64,000 nt of DNA, from assembly GCA_030549775.1 (NCBI GenBank), contig CM060171.1:62182360-62246359 (forward strand). Reading direction: 5' to 3'. This stretch comes from Tamarix chinensis. Its lineage: Eukaryota > Streptophyta > Magnoliopsida > Caryophyllales > Tamaricaceae. The notes beneath the pieces are model-generated. The model ran no database searches. It worked only from the letters and a program-made list of their open reading frames with translations, and had not been told where the DNA came from. The translations under genes were made by a program, and so were the position numbers. Within the stretch, counting starts at the first letter, position 1, and every line of letters starts with the position of its first letter. Shown here in pieces: positions 35,931 to 48,111 of this stretch.

Positions 35931-37389
35931 GATTCCTACTCCATTGCTAATAGTCATTATATTTTATCTCTTGTATGAGTTTGTCTTGGTTTCTATGCTG
36001 TTGTGAATTTTTGCTTTAGGTTAGCTCTATTTCTTTATAAACATGTGCATGCATGGTTTTATATTGACGACTTTGAATTAAAAAAGAAAAAAAACTAGAA
36101 ATATATGCAGGTATAATGGTAAAATTTGTTGCTGAAAACCATTATGTATATACATACTATTTTATTGATAAAATGTTCTTACTTGTAGCTTCTAATAAAA
36201 TGTTGATGATGAAAGTTAAATTCACCACTCATATCTTACATATGTTGGGTTATTTTTTGTTAGATTTACATAATTTTTTAATATATGATATAATATAATT
36301 ATGATTAATTCAAATATATAATTTATATATTTTATAATTTAAAAGAGTTATAGAACAACCTTAATGACATGATTTTGTGGTTTTAGTTTTTTAGGTATTA
36401 AGATGTTACATTTACCTATTATTTACAAACATCCCCTATATTTTTGCATGACACCTGATTTAAATCTTTGGTATCATGTGACATGGTTATATGATGAGCT
36501 ACATCACTTGTTTGTGAGCAAATACTACTTTGATCAGTTCCATTTCATATTGAATCACTTTTTGCTTACCTTTCCTCATATGGAGTTATGGTTAGGGATT
36601 TAGATAGTTACTTGCAGTGGTTTATATACTTTACTGATGCACCACAATCGAGATTTTTTGAGTGTGAGGTTTTTGTGAGGAGTAATGATTTAGTAGTTAG
36701 AGAGCTAATGGTGATAGATTATGACAGGAGGTCTCGTTATATCTTACAGTCGATTATCCACTCTAGTTACCCTAGAGTATCTATCACTAGACTCTCAGTT
36801 GGAGTAGATGATATATTGAGACAAGTGGAATTAGAGAGTGAAGATTGCTATTCGACATAGGCAAGGCTACCAACATATTTCATAGGATGGTTAGGGGTTT
36901 TCCTTAGTTAGGTGTTTGGGTTGTTGCAATATTTTTATGGATATAGTTTTGCTATTACCTTATGGTTCTTCCTAGTTTTTGGGTCTTATTTTAAATGCAT
37001 ATTATTTATATCTTTTGGATTTACAACCCCTGTATAAAGATTTGATATACATAAATATATAAACTCTTTCTAAGCAAAAGAGATTTATGTATTGGTATAT
37101 TTTTAAAAATGTGTTGGAATAGTTTGTATATATAGAAACAAAATAGTATATATAGAAACAAAACATTAAGATACATTATTGTAATTATTTATATATATAG
37201 AAACAGAATAGCAAGATACATTATAAAAATATGAATATTTCTAATCTTGAGTGATTGTGAATTGATTTGTGGATATGAAGTGATTTATAATAATAAAAAA
37301 ATTGTGGATGCATATAGATAGGAAAACTGTCAATTGTAAATGGATGTTTGGAAACCTAAGATCTAGAGAACATGCTCGAGACCCTGTTA
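35931..37389. other. Unassigned region, possible body of a CACTA-like element
   Basis: Follows copy A' and may be the inside of that CACTA-like element. It holds two adjacent open frames (listed separately). A short tandem duplication around TATATATAGAAACA lies at 37127-37215. Nothing else recognised. Confidence 0.35.
36403..36860 (+). CDS. Hypothetical open frames, possible gene fragment
   Basis: Two overlapping frames (36403-36603 and 36588-36860) encode 66 and 90 residues without low complexity; the codon use looks more protein-like than the surroundings. The first has HHLFVSKYYFDQFHF. The second, which reads on after a likely frameshift, has DLDSYLQWFIYFTDAPQS and DDILRQVELESE. The following T-rich sequence resembles a 3' untranslated region. 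I do not recognise the family. It may be a gene part carried by the CACTA-like element that starts near 35352, or a decayed element protein. Confidence 0.25.
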
Positions 37390-38200
37390 ATAATTTGTCA
37401 AAATAAAAAATTGGTGCTTAGCTTTAGAAGGTTTGTCAAGAAACAAGCTACCATTGAGAAGTCCTTAACAAAGCATTTGTAATACACTACCAAACCCAAG
37501 AAAGAACAAACCTTAGGGACACTAGTGGGTTTCTTCCACCCAATCACTGCCAAAATCTTTTCTTCCACCCAATAATTGTTCCTTCTGACACCACGTGGCT
37601 AAAAAATGCAACCTCTAAAAGCCAAAAATCACACATAGGGAGTTTGGTATACAACTTATGTACTCTAAGGAGTGATGATATCATATGTAGGTTGTGTTTG
37701 TGCTCCTTGCCATTATAAGAATAGAAAAAAATATCATCAATGAAAACCACCACAATTGATCAAGGAATGACCAAAAAGATTGTCATCATCAAGTCCATAA
37801 TTATAGTAGGTGCATTAGTGAGCCCAAAAGGCATCATCATGAATCATGACTCCCTTGCCATATCTTAAAGACATCTTCATGATGTCAGCCTTGACTATAC
37901 ACAAGAGATGATATCCAGACCTCGTGTCCATTTTCAAAAAGATCAAAGCACTCTAAAACTGATCAAATAAGTTATCAATCGTAAGAAGAGGATAGCAATT
38001 CTTCACCATCAATTGGTTTAGAACACGATAATCTATGCACAAATGAAGACTCTCATCCTTCTTCTTTATGAAGAGAAATGATAGATACACTTTTAAGTGA
38101 ATGTACACTTGAGCTAATAAATCGTTCAACTGAGCCTTCAACTCTCGTAACCCTACCAATTCCATCTAGTATGATGCCTTCAAAAGTGGCTCTACCCCTT
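37390..38200 (-). pseudogene. Tekay/Del-like reverse transcriptase, broken
   Basis: The minus frame 38165-37953 has [46 protein letters not shown]. The frame 37753-37544 has the active site VVFIDDIFFYS (both Asp present), then EHKHNLHMISSLLRVHKLY, CDFWLLEVAFFSHVVS. Below that the element breaks off. The segment between (about 37760-37950, PFGLTNAP-type region) is present but interrupted. The residue pattern is that of chromoviruses. Confidence 0.85.
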
Positions 38201-38559
38201 TACTAAATCAATAGTAAATTTTATCTCATGGACTAATGAATTACTTGGTATCTCCTTTGTAAACATGTCGAGAAACTACCAAGAACCTAGAATATCCTCT
38301 AAGGTCAACACATCTTTGTTTAAATTCTGAACTTCACACAAATACATAGTGTAATCCCTCTACACCAACAAATACATCCTATGGGCAAATACAACCTTCA
38401 TCATCGGCCTAGTCTTGCATCCCCTATAGGAGACCTTAGCACCCTGAACTCCCAACTACACAACTCTCTTTTGTGCACAATCTATTATGGGCTGATATCT
38501 CCATGACATATCCATCCCAAGGTTAACATCAAATTTCTAAAGTTCTAACTCAACTAATT

Positions 38560-38860
38560 TTATTAGGAAGTCTACCCTGCCTATCTCTAAGGCCAAGTTT
38601 TTGAGTAGAGCCTAGTGTAGTCCAATCTATCTCTATAAGGTAACATCACAGATACGCATACACTTGTAGATGTAGATAAATTATCTTTAGCAATAAATGT
38701 AGTATATATAAATGATATAAATGCTCCCAAATCAAACAATACATAAGTTGGTAATGATAGATGGAAAGCATATCCATGACCACTTCCAACTGTCATTTAA
38801 CCTCCACCTAGCTGATGATATCCAGGTGCCTACCTAATTGTCCTCTTTGGTATCCTCCAT
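38560..38860 (-). pseudogene. Tekay/Del-like aspartic protease, broken
   Basis: The minus frame 38796-38587 reads LPTYVLFDLGAFISFIYTTF. The family motif is LFDSGASHSFIS, so Ser and Ser-His positions have changed. It sits between gag and RT as expected. Confidence 0.6.
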
Positions 38861-40020
38861 GATACCCTCCAAAAAATTAGGCATGTACTCCTCCCTAAGG
38901 ATATGTGGGAGGCCCTTAAGATCTCCCCTTATCCTCCTTACGTTGTCCACTAGTTAGGGCAGATGCACTATGCCACTATTTTTTTCTATTGTTGTTGTTG
39001 GTAGGATCATAGCTAATAGGCTTATTACTGATGCATTAATTGTCCCTACTACTAGAACAGGCCCTACTAATTCTAGAACTCAAAAGTTTGGTGACCCAAC
39101 CAACCACATGACCTATATTAAACAAAAGCACCATCATAGCCTCATCCTAGACGACGTCAGCCACATAAATGACACATGAAGCGCCTCAACAATAACCCAA
39201 ATATGATCTTCCCACTCATATACCCCTAATGTTGAAACTAATCACCTTAATACCTAATATGACCCAACAATTAGAACCCTAGAGGTCTGCCTCCTTAAAA
39301 CTAGACTCTACCTCCAAAACCTTGTGTCTCTTGCTTCCTCTTATTCATAATGGAATCTTTCTCTTGTGCCATGGTTTTGGGACACATACCCTCTCATACA
39401 AGGTAGCTAAGTTATATAAAACCACCACACCTATCATCCTATAAATGTTGAAATGGAGCCCTTCATCAACCTAGTACACCACAATCAACTTATTGGTCGC
39501 TATGCTTGGTGCAAGAATCAATATCTCCATGAAATAGGCATGGTACTGTCTCACTATCATGCCTCCCTAATTTAATTGCACAAAATATTTTATCTTATCA
39601 TTCTTAAGACTCTTAGAGTAAAAATTGGTGGGGATCACTTTCTTAAAGTTCTCTCAGGACATTGGCAGTCTTCCTTACACACGACGACCTACCCACTAGA
39701 TGTCAGCTACTTCTCTAAAAATAAAAGCTAGAATAATTACCTTCTGAGTAGGTGGATATGCAACTACCTTTTACAATCTATCAATATCCCAAATCCTTCC
39801 TTTTAGGATGACCTTTTCCTCATCATCAGCATAGATTAAGGGGTGATGTACTATGACCTTCCTAAATTATTCCACTTCGATAATCTCCTATGGGTAATGC
39901 AGTGGTAGTGGTGGCGGTTGAGGATGAGGTGGTAGTGGCGGTGGATGTCTTACAAACTTGATGAAGGCCTCAAAAGTATTCTCTAAAAGGCTAATGCAAT
40001 TGTTAAGGGCCATGGTTTGC
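38861..40020 (-). pseudogene. Tekay/Del-like gag, broken
   Basis: Minus-strand pieces follow Retrotrans_gag: ENFKKVIPTNFYSKSLKNDK, then GGMIVRQYHAYFMEI (QGGMSVxxYxxxFxEL in the family) and APSIATNKL. A CCHC knuckle is expected near 39100 but is not readable in one frame. GGTGG-rich sequence at 39900-39950 encodes a Pro-rich linker near the N-terminus. Many stops. Confidence 0.65.
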
Positions 40021-40251
40021 TATCCATAATACATAAAACATGTAAGGCTAATCATTCCTAGCTTATTTGAACAAAGTGCACATAAACGCATTAAAAAGGG
40101 CACCTAGACTACCTATTCTTGATTCCTCATAAGTTAATTCAGATTTTTGAATATCAAGATTTTCTAAAAATGTGAAATTGACCATTAAAATTATATAAAA
40201 TATCATCTGAAAACTAATTTTTTGAAAACAAATACAATAATAAAAATTAAA

Positions 40252-40263
40252 GCTTTGATAGCA
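40252..40263 (-). other. Primer binding site of the minus-strand Tekay/Del-like element
   Basis: The minus strand reads TGCTATCAAAGC, 10 of 12 bases of the TGGTATCAGAGC site (initiator tRNA-Met). It lies four bases from the LTR edge at 40267. It fixes the orientation of this LTR type: the TGTAACACCCC edge seen on the plus strand is the LTR 3' end read backwards. Confidence 0.7.
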
Positions 40264-40266
40264 ACT

Positions 40267-41663
40267 TGTGATGCCCCAAATTTTACTACTAACAAATTTT
40301 ATTTTAGAGCGGAAACATATAACTATAATAGGTGGATGTTACCAATATAATTAAGATAATTCTAACTTACCATATCCTTCTTATGTTAATCACAAGACAA
40401 AACACTTAAAGTATAGACAAGAAAATTTAGAAAATAAAATAAACTTCATAACATGAATATAGTTGGAAACTAACACCAAGTACAATATCTAAAAGTAAAG
40501 ATAAAGGGGATACAATGGATCTAAGAGTTTAAAGAGTTATTTGGGTAAAAATATCATCCAAATAACATGATTCTATGCCCAAAAACCGTAATATAAAAAA
40601 TCACTCTATCCTAAACAAAGCATTATAATCTAAAAAAAATAAAATCGAACTGCTACTCATCGACTTAAACACAAACATCAAGATCATTTGTTTATGGGAA
40701 TGAGCAAAACCTATGAAAATAATTGTTAATACGCTATGTACAGAGCAAGGTGACAATACAAGTGAGTAAGGGATACACACAAATACATGTATTCACAGTG
40801 GAAGGTAATCACACATGCGAGATACATAAAATTAATATAAGGTAATTTCTAATCCAAGACTCATTATTAGGTATAACATGATCCTTTATTTTATTTATGT
40901 TTAGTTTAGAGAACCGTCTATTCCTAAACTAGTGGAATAGTTTAAAACACCTTTTAAGGATAACATACTTAAGCCACTATTATGGTTTGGTGGAATGGAC
41001 CCAACACCTCTCAAGGAGAAAAAAAGCACCTAAGTCACTAATTTTAAACTAGCAAAATGGTTTGGAGCACTTCTCAGATTCAACATACTTGAGTCACTGT
41101 TACCATTTGGTGGAACGGACCTAAAACCTTAGTCTTAACTCATCTAATCTTCCACTTTGTATGATTAATATGTTATCCATTAGTTAATTATCTCAAATCA
41201 TATAATCATTCATATTGACTTTAGTTTCCCACTATTCATAATATAGTGGAACAGGATAATGCACCTCTCAAGAAAAATCACACCTAAGCCACTATTATTG
41301 TCTAATGGAATAGACCCATAAAATACCCCTACTCGACTCATGTGAAATTCCATATTAAATAATCAATGTCTTATCCATTATTTACTTATATCAAATTATA
41401 TTATTATTCAAATTGAGTTTAGGGCCCATTATTCCTAATCAAATGGAATAGACTAATGCACCTCTTAGGGAAAAACACACCCGATCCACTATTATTGTCT
41501 CATGAAGAAGACCCTTCAAACACCTCATCCCAACTCACTTGATTCTTTAATTTAAATGATGAATGTAATATTCATGATTGGTTTGATAGGGAAAAAATAA
41601 TTCAATCAATTAAAGGAAAAGCACATAGATTACAAGGACATTATCAAGGGTTATTATCCTTTT
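40267..41663 (-). repeat. 5' LTR of the minus-strand Tekay/Del-like element, first part
   Basis: Starts TGTGATGCCCCAAATTTT (plus strand), matching the TGTAACACCCCAAATTT edge of the solo LTRs. It contains diverged tandem units at about 40909, 41220 and 41410 (the last two about 190 bases apart), each with a palindrome. It is interrupted at 41663 by the solo LTR and resumes at 45109. Confidence 0.75.
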
Positions 41664-42487
41664 TGTAACACCCCCAAATTTCACTCCTGAAATTTTTTTT
41701 TAAAGAATAAAGCGGAAGCTAGGAGAGAATTTGGGAAATGTTACCGCCACATCTAACACAAGATAAATGTCAATCATCTATCTCATGTTAGATGCAAGGC
41801 TAAAACCTGTCAAACAATTACATCTAAATTTTAAAAACTTATCAGAGTACGAGAAGATTAAAAGGCAATTACAACACCATTAAATTTTATATACAATATT
41901 TGAAACTTCCAAAAAAATAAATACAGTTAGACCAAACAAAACCCGATAGATTAAATTCCGGATTGCCTACTCTCTCAAGTCATGTCTTCCACCCCAAAAC
42001 AGTATCCGATTTTAAACCTACACAAGAGGTCTGCTCCCCACCATCAGTGGATCATCACAGGACCCATCAACCAAGGTAGTATCAGTACGAGTCCAATACT
42101 GAGTAAATCCCACTACCCTACCTTATGGAAGAGATGTAAACTATAACATCAAGTACATATTAAATTATGATACAATACGTTGATACAATATTACGCATAC
42201 TCAAACCCACATCACAATTCCTACCATACACATAAAATAACATGCGAAATATATGTAATATCTTAAACCGATAAAAGATTCAGATAAACCAACCAAGCAT
42301 TTATGGATAATGTTAAACCAACCAACCAGACATTTTCGGATAACACCAAACCAAACCAAGCCAAATCGGGCATTTATCAAACTGGAATTTATGGGCAATG
42401 CCGAACCAAACCAAGCCGAATCGAGCATTTATCAAACAGGCATTTATGGGCAATGCCGAACCAAACCTATTGGGCATTTAGCCTCTC

Positions 42488-42748
42488 GGACATTACTTAG
42501 GGACATGTCCAGCCCCGAGCATTACTTAGGGACATGCTCAGCCCCGGACATTACTTAGGGACATGTCCAGCCCCGAGCATTACTTAGGGGCATGCTCAAC
42601 CCCGAGCATTACTTAGGGACATGCTTAGCCCCGGACATTACTTAGGGACATGTCCAGCCCCGAGCATTACTTAGGGACATGCTCAGCCCCGGACATTACT
42701 TAGGGACATGTCCAGCCTCGAACATTACTTAGGGACATGCTCAGCCCC
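42488..42748. repeat. 29-bp tandem array, nine units, alternating hairpin types
   Basis: Nine exact 29-base units. Type 1 has stem GGACAT/ATGTCC, type 2 has stem GAGCAT/ATGCTC; both have the centre TACTTAGGGAC and linker AGCCCC. Order: 1, 2, 1, 2, 2, 1, 2, 1, 2-variant. Unit 5 ends ATGCTT (a G-U pair is possible) and unit 9 starts GAACAT. Directly before it, 42439-42457 has a related hairpin, GGCATT/AATGCC around TATGGGC. Confidence 0.96.
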
Positions 42749-44329
42749 GATCGAGTAAACTCGTTCTTTAGATCTTTGGTAAATGTAGTCGATTCACATC
42801 ATAGTCTTTATCAAAACCCTAATCGGCTCCCTTATACTCCCTTTTAGCAATTTACTTCCCATTTATTTCTCTTTGTCCTTTCATCTCCATGTCATAATAA
42901 TAATCACCCTAGTATGCATATCCTAGAGGGTTACATCATGTCACAGCACATCATAATCACCACATACGGATATCACATTCATGTTATAAGAAAAACACAT
43001 ACCACCTACCTTAACTCCAAGCTGCGCTACACATAAAACATGTTAAGGACAAACATGTGATACACAACAAGACATGGTATATATATACGAAGCATCCAAG
43101 GCAAGTAGATCACATATCACCCAAGTGGCTTTAGCTAGACCCTTACGAAACACCCATAAGTGGAGGTAAGTAGAGACTTACCTGGATCCGAAGCTAGCTA
43201 AGCGAGATAAGAGGGAGAGATCACTAGCTCGTGGACCCACGAGAAAGCTTTCCTAGATCCGATAGAAATCGAAAACTTAATTAGACACTATTCTATCAAT
43301 CAATAATTCACATATTCTAATTAAATAAACACAAACAACACAAATGATCTTTCTTAGAAAACGTGTCCAAAACTTAGAACTTAAAAGCATAACTTTATTA
43401 AGATTTAAGGTTAAAACTAAATCAAAATGGATTAATACAAATATCACTTGGGACATTTCAACTACTTTTATACATTTAATTTTAGCGAAACAACTATACA
43501 AATAACCAATTTCATAATCTCACTTAAAATCTTGGGTTTTGGGCCCGAAAATACGATTCGATAAAATTCTATAAGTTTAATCAAATTGAATGTTTAGAAA
43601 TGCAATTAAACACATTTAATAACATATCAAATAATCAATTGATCAAAACCGATAATAGAAATATCTAATTTAGCACAATTAGGGTTTTTGAGCCCGAAAC
43701 GCAAATCTGATCAACTCTTACCAAAACATATAAATTGACGGTTCGGAAATGTAATTAAACATATTCTAATGTAGTTTATATAGTCAATTAAATAAAATAA
43801 CCTGATTACACAATCCGATTTAAACCCGTAAGAGTTTTGACCTAAAAATCAAATTCTGATCAATTTCATACAATTTTCCCAAATCAACACTTCGGATATA
43901 AAATTAAATACATTTCAAAGACATTACAAAATCGATCGAGTAAAATGACTTAATTATGCATCCTGATTTCATCACACACGAATTTTGACATAGAAGGTCA
44001 ATTCCGATTAATTCCACATAAATTTCTCAAATTAACAGTTCCAACATGAAATTAAATACATTTCACAACATATTGTAAAATCAATTTATCCAAAATAGCT
44101 AAATCAGACGAATCCGAAAAATTCGGACATAACTCGGCCAAAAATTCAATATTCACAAATCAACCAAATACACTACAATTAACCACTCTAAATCAATCAT
44201 ACATCATATATATACATAATCAAACAATCAATTTAGCTTTTCATAAGCTAATTCATACTCAATTAATTAATTCCAATGTTAGGATTTTTAGAATTTATAC
44301 TAAACAAGAATTAGCAAATCGGGACAAGA

Positions 44330-44703
44330 GAAGGCAGGAGAAGCTTCGCTGGAGGTCGAACAATGCTCGCTGGTGGTCGGGAGACGTCGACGGTGACCGG
44401 AAAGCGGCGGCGCTGTCACTCCCGTTCGCTGCTACTGCTTCCATCCGCTGCTGCACTGCTGCTGCACTTCTGCAGCATTTGTTGTGGCTGTTGCTGCAGC
44501 ATTTGCGGCGGCTGTTGCGCGGCTGTTGTGGCCGGCAATGGCTGGAGGTCGGGTAGCGTGGAGAAGCAAGGAGAAGATGGAGATGAGGGCTGCGTTTTTG
44601 GGTGCAGAACAGGGATAGGTTGGGAAAGTGAAGGAGAAGAGAAGGGAGAGAAGAAGAAAGAAAAGGAAAAGAAGAGATGGGCGGGAGAACTGGTTTTCTA
44701 CGG
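44330..44703 (-). other. GC-rich leader-like part of the solo LTR
   Basis: On the minus strand it starts pyrimidine-rich and becomes rich in CTG/CAG and GCC words. This is the usual look of a plant transcript start region and suggests where this LTR family begins transcription. The 114-residue plus-strand open frame at 44363-44707 (Ala/Leu/Cys-rich, then Glu/Lys-rich) is judged compositional. Confidence 0.4.
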
Positions 44704-45108
44704 ATAAAATTGTTAAAATAACTTTAACTATTTAAACAGAAATTTTATAATTTAAATAATATATTTCGTTAACGAAATATAACTCCAAAATAAAGTCGTA
44801 ATCACACGATGAAGTTATAATCGAAAACGAATCTAAAATATTAAAAATCAAAATACGAGAAAGAATGGGAATATATATTTTTAACTAAAAATTGAAATCA
44901 TAAGAATATAATAAAATCACGGTCGAGAACGAATTTGTCCAGAATGGTTCACAACGGTAACGATTAATTAAATTCAAATATAAATTCGAAATCGTTGATA
45001 AATCCATAAAATGAATCAAAATTAAAATAATTAAATATGTACATCAAATTAAGCTAATTAAATCATTGGGCTTAATAAAATTAGATTTTAACAATACGGG
45101 GTATTACA

Positions 45109-45674
45109 CTTTTACTTTCCCAAAAACCCTAATTTCACATTTTAGGAATAAATTCTTCTATACTACTCTTTTATCAACTAAATTTATTATCTCATCCTCA
45201 AATATTATTATTATTTACATAACCAAAGTTCATGTTCTAAATCTAACGTATTGCACATGTGATCACAATCCTATCTCAAGAGTTACTATTCCTAGAACTT
45301 ACAAAAACCCAATTTTACAAATACATCATAACCTTTCCCGTAAGGCTCAAACAACTGAAAATTTTAATATGAATTCCTAAAAAACTATTATTAACAACAT
45401 ATATGAAATTAGTGGCCTAAATCTAACGTTTCACATATGTGATCATAACATCCCTATGTTAGGGTTACTTTTCCCAAATTAAGTCATTTTCTCATTTTAT
45501 GGAACTTATGCGATTCATGATTAATACATAAATTTCATATGATAAATTTAGAATATTATAAACAATATAACCCAATAAAATAACATAATTTCTATATTAA
45601 GCCTATATTGATCAAACTACCCTTACAAATAATAAAAAAACCCTTATATCAAGAAAAGCTTATATGTTTGGGTA
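45109..45674 (-). repeat. 5' LTR of the minus-strand Tekay/Del-like element, second part
   Basis: Resumption of the LTR interrupted at 41663, starting with the second CTTTT copy. AT-rich, noncoding, with CAAAAACCCTAATTTCAC. A short word pair (CTAACG.. CACATGTGATCA) recurs at 45243 and 45423. It stops at the edge of the next LTR (45675). Confidence 0.6.
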
Positions 45675-46450
45675 TGTAATACCCCATCTTTTTTACAAAA
45701 TTTTGAATGAGAATTTAGTAAATATTGATGTTTGATTTTTCTTTGGTATTATGATTTGGTTTGAGGCAAAGTTAGATTTGAAACAAGGTTGGAAATTTTA
45801 TTTTATTGAGTTTTTCTAGCGAACCGATCGACTAGTTCTATAAATTGATCGACTTGTTTGTTATTTTAGAAAAATATTTTTTACTCAAATAAATAGATAA
45901 AATGGTTGGGGAACTAATCGATTGGTGTATAGAAAATATAACTAGTAGGCCAAACCAATTGACTGGTTTATCGAGCTTGGCATATTTTGAAACTCTATTT
46001 TTAGGAAAATTTTATATACTGAAATGGAAAATTTTTAACCCATGAAAAATTATTCCTAAGAGATTATTATCCTTTTTCATGATGCATTTAACCCAAAAAT
46101 ACTAACTTAAATCAAACTAGAGGGTTGATTGGGATAATTAAGAGGGGAAGATGACCTAGCCTTATCTTCAACCACCTTTCTCCTCCACACATTTCTAAGA
46201 TCATTACTTTGATCTTAGGCTCGATTCTACATAGTTGGAAGATTCCATCCATGTATACCTTCCATTAGTTCTTTATGAATTACATTTTTGAACCTATTAA
46301 CCTGCATTTTCCTAGAATCACCATTTGAGCTCTAGAGTATAGGTCAACATATCCTATACAAAATCCATCCCTTTAACTCAAATTCAAATGGTGAGAACTA
46401 TGATTTTTGATTTGTTCCTAACCACACCGTGAGTCTTATTGATTGGTTGG

Positions 46451-46460
46451 CTATAAATAG
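46451..46460 (+). promoter_or_regulatory. TATA-type box of the plus-strand LTR
   Basis: CTATAAATAG, followed by a C/T-rich stretch with CAACC and CTTTCTCCCTC words as in plant transcript starts. The function is inferred. Confidence 0.5.
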
Positions 46461-48111
46461 TCCCAATCAACCCTTTTGTTCACATTTCTTTCAACCATAA
46501 AAAATACCTAACCTTTTAGTATTCACTTTCTCCCTCTACACTTTGAACCATATAATCGAATTACTTTCACTCTTCTGATACTTTCTCTAGCCGCCTACAG
46601 TTTTAATTATTAAACAAGGAAGAGTTAGATTTAGAAAAAAGGTTTAGTGGTTTAGTTGAGTATCCTCTATTTTCCTTTAGGTGTAGTATGTTAATTTGTT
46701 CCTTTCTATTTCAAGTTTAAAATTATAAAATTTTTGAATGAATTTCTAAATTAAAACTTGTTATTTTAAAGGTTTTAAAAGTTGAGGTTTTCACAAGCTA
46801 AAATTTATGGTTTATGGAAAGTTTTTCTTACATCAAATAAGTTATTATTACTTCTAAAATATGTTATGAGCAATCTTAGATGATATAAAACTCTTTAACT
46901 TGATATTATATGTTTGCATGAATATATATAACTTATAAAATTGATCTTGATGGTTAGATGGGGAATTGTGAGTAAAAAGCATGAATCTTGAAAATAGATG
47001 GGTTGTGATGATTAATGTTGAGCTGCGCAATTTGAATAGGCTAAGAATGTGTTATTTGATGTTAAAACATATTCTAATCTAGTATGATAAAGATTTATAA
47101 GTATGATCTGCATAAAACATATTGCTTGGTGCTGTTATAGGGTAAACCGAGTGAATGGTTTGGTCAAACCGATCGACTAATTCCTAGAATAGTCGACTGG
47201 AAAGCTTGTAGAGACGTTGGTCTTACTCTCTACTAAAACCCATCGATTGATTAGCTAGGCCTAATTGTCTGGTCTATCAAAAGTTGACTAGTTTGCCCAA
47301 ACCAATAAATAAATTTTAGGAAAAGCATGGTTTGTTCAAGTCAAACCAAATGATTGGTCAATCCTAATTGATTGACTTGTTGGTGCAAACAATCGATTGG
47401 TTTGGCTAGACCGAACAACTAGTTCGACTAGTTTGTGTAATTTGGTTCCTTTTAGTGTGGCTATGCTTTGAGTGTATACATGAGATTGTTCTATGATTAT
47501 TAAATGTATAAAATATAGATTTAATCATGGACTATGAGATCATGAATGTATTAAATGGATCAATATTCATGATATTCTTAATGAGTATTATAAAGGCTAA
47601 ATAGGTGTACCACTTATAAAATGTAATGGCTCGAGAAAAGAAAAATGAAGCACAACATGTTCTTGAAAAAAATAATATGATGGTAATATTAGACAAGAAT
47701 AAATGGAAACCCCACACTTGGTTAGGAAATGGAAAGGAGTAATATGTAAGAAATATGGGAATTCCTCGCTTGCTCTTTGTATGGGCCTTTTGTGATTACT
47801 TAATCATATGAATAATGTAAGAATCACATAAAGTGAAAGACAATCAAGTTGTTTACGGGTCTGGGTTACTCAATCCTTGATTAGCTACTGGCGGTGAGTC
47901 TACCTTTGGTCACATATTGTTGCTCTCAGGCTTTGCATTTAGGCGGGATCCTAGAGATCCCGATGCCTTACATACTATAGACAATGATGATGTACTAGGG
48001 GTATCGATACTATAGGGTTTGGTTACCTAGGGGGATGGATTTAGCCTATAATTATTTCCATATTAGTTAGGTTCAGCCTAGACTTATGTCTATTTTGGCG
48101 ACTAGCTTTAT

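Larger units (their letters stand above)
37390..40266 (-). mobile_element. Tekay/Del-like Ty3/gypsy element, internal region, truncated
   Basis: On the minus strand, from the primer site at 40252 downward: gag, protease, RT and the start of the connection to RNase H (KILAVIGWKKPTSVPKVCSFLGL near 37540-37450). The rest of pol and the 3' LTR are missing, cut near 37390. All frames have stops. Confidence 0.85.
41664..45108 (-). mobile_element. Solo LTR, Tekay/Del-type, 3445 bp, with perfect target duplication
   Basis: Plus-strand edges are TGTAACACCCCC and GGGGTATTACA. CTTTT flanks it on both sides (41659-41663 and 45109-45113). No internal domain is present, so it arose by recombination between two LTRs. 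Orientation is minus, judged from the LTR edge next to the primer site at 40252. It contains a 29-bp tandem array (42488-42748) and a GC-rich part near its transcription start side (44330-44703). Confidence 0.92.

Noticed and set aside
42201..42558. Open frames around the 29-bp array
   Set aside because: Produced by the repeats; three frames are open at once and no domain is seen.
42488..42748. CRISPR-like array of 29-bp repeats
   Set aside because: Units are contiguous with no unique spacers, and the setting is a plant LTR.
44363..44707. 114-residue Ala/Cys/Leu-rich open frame
   Set aside because: Compositional, in the GC-rich part of a solo LTR and antisense to the inferred LTR transcript.
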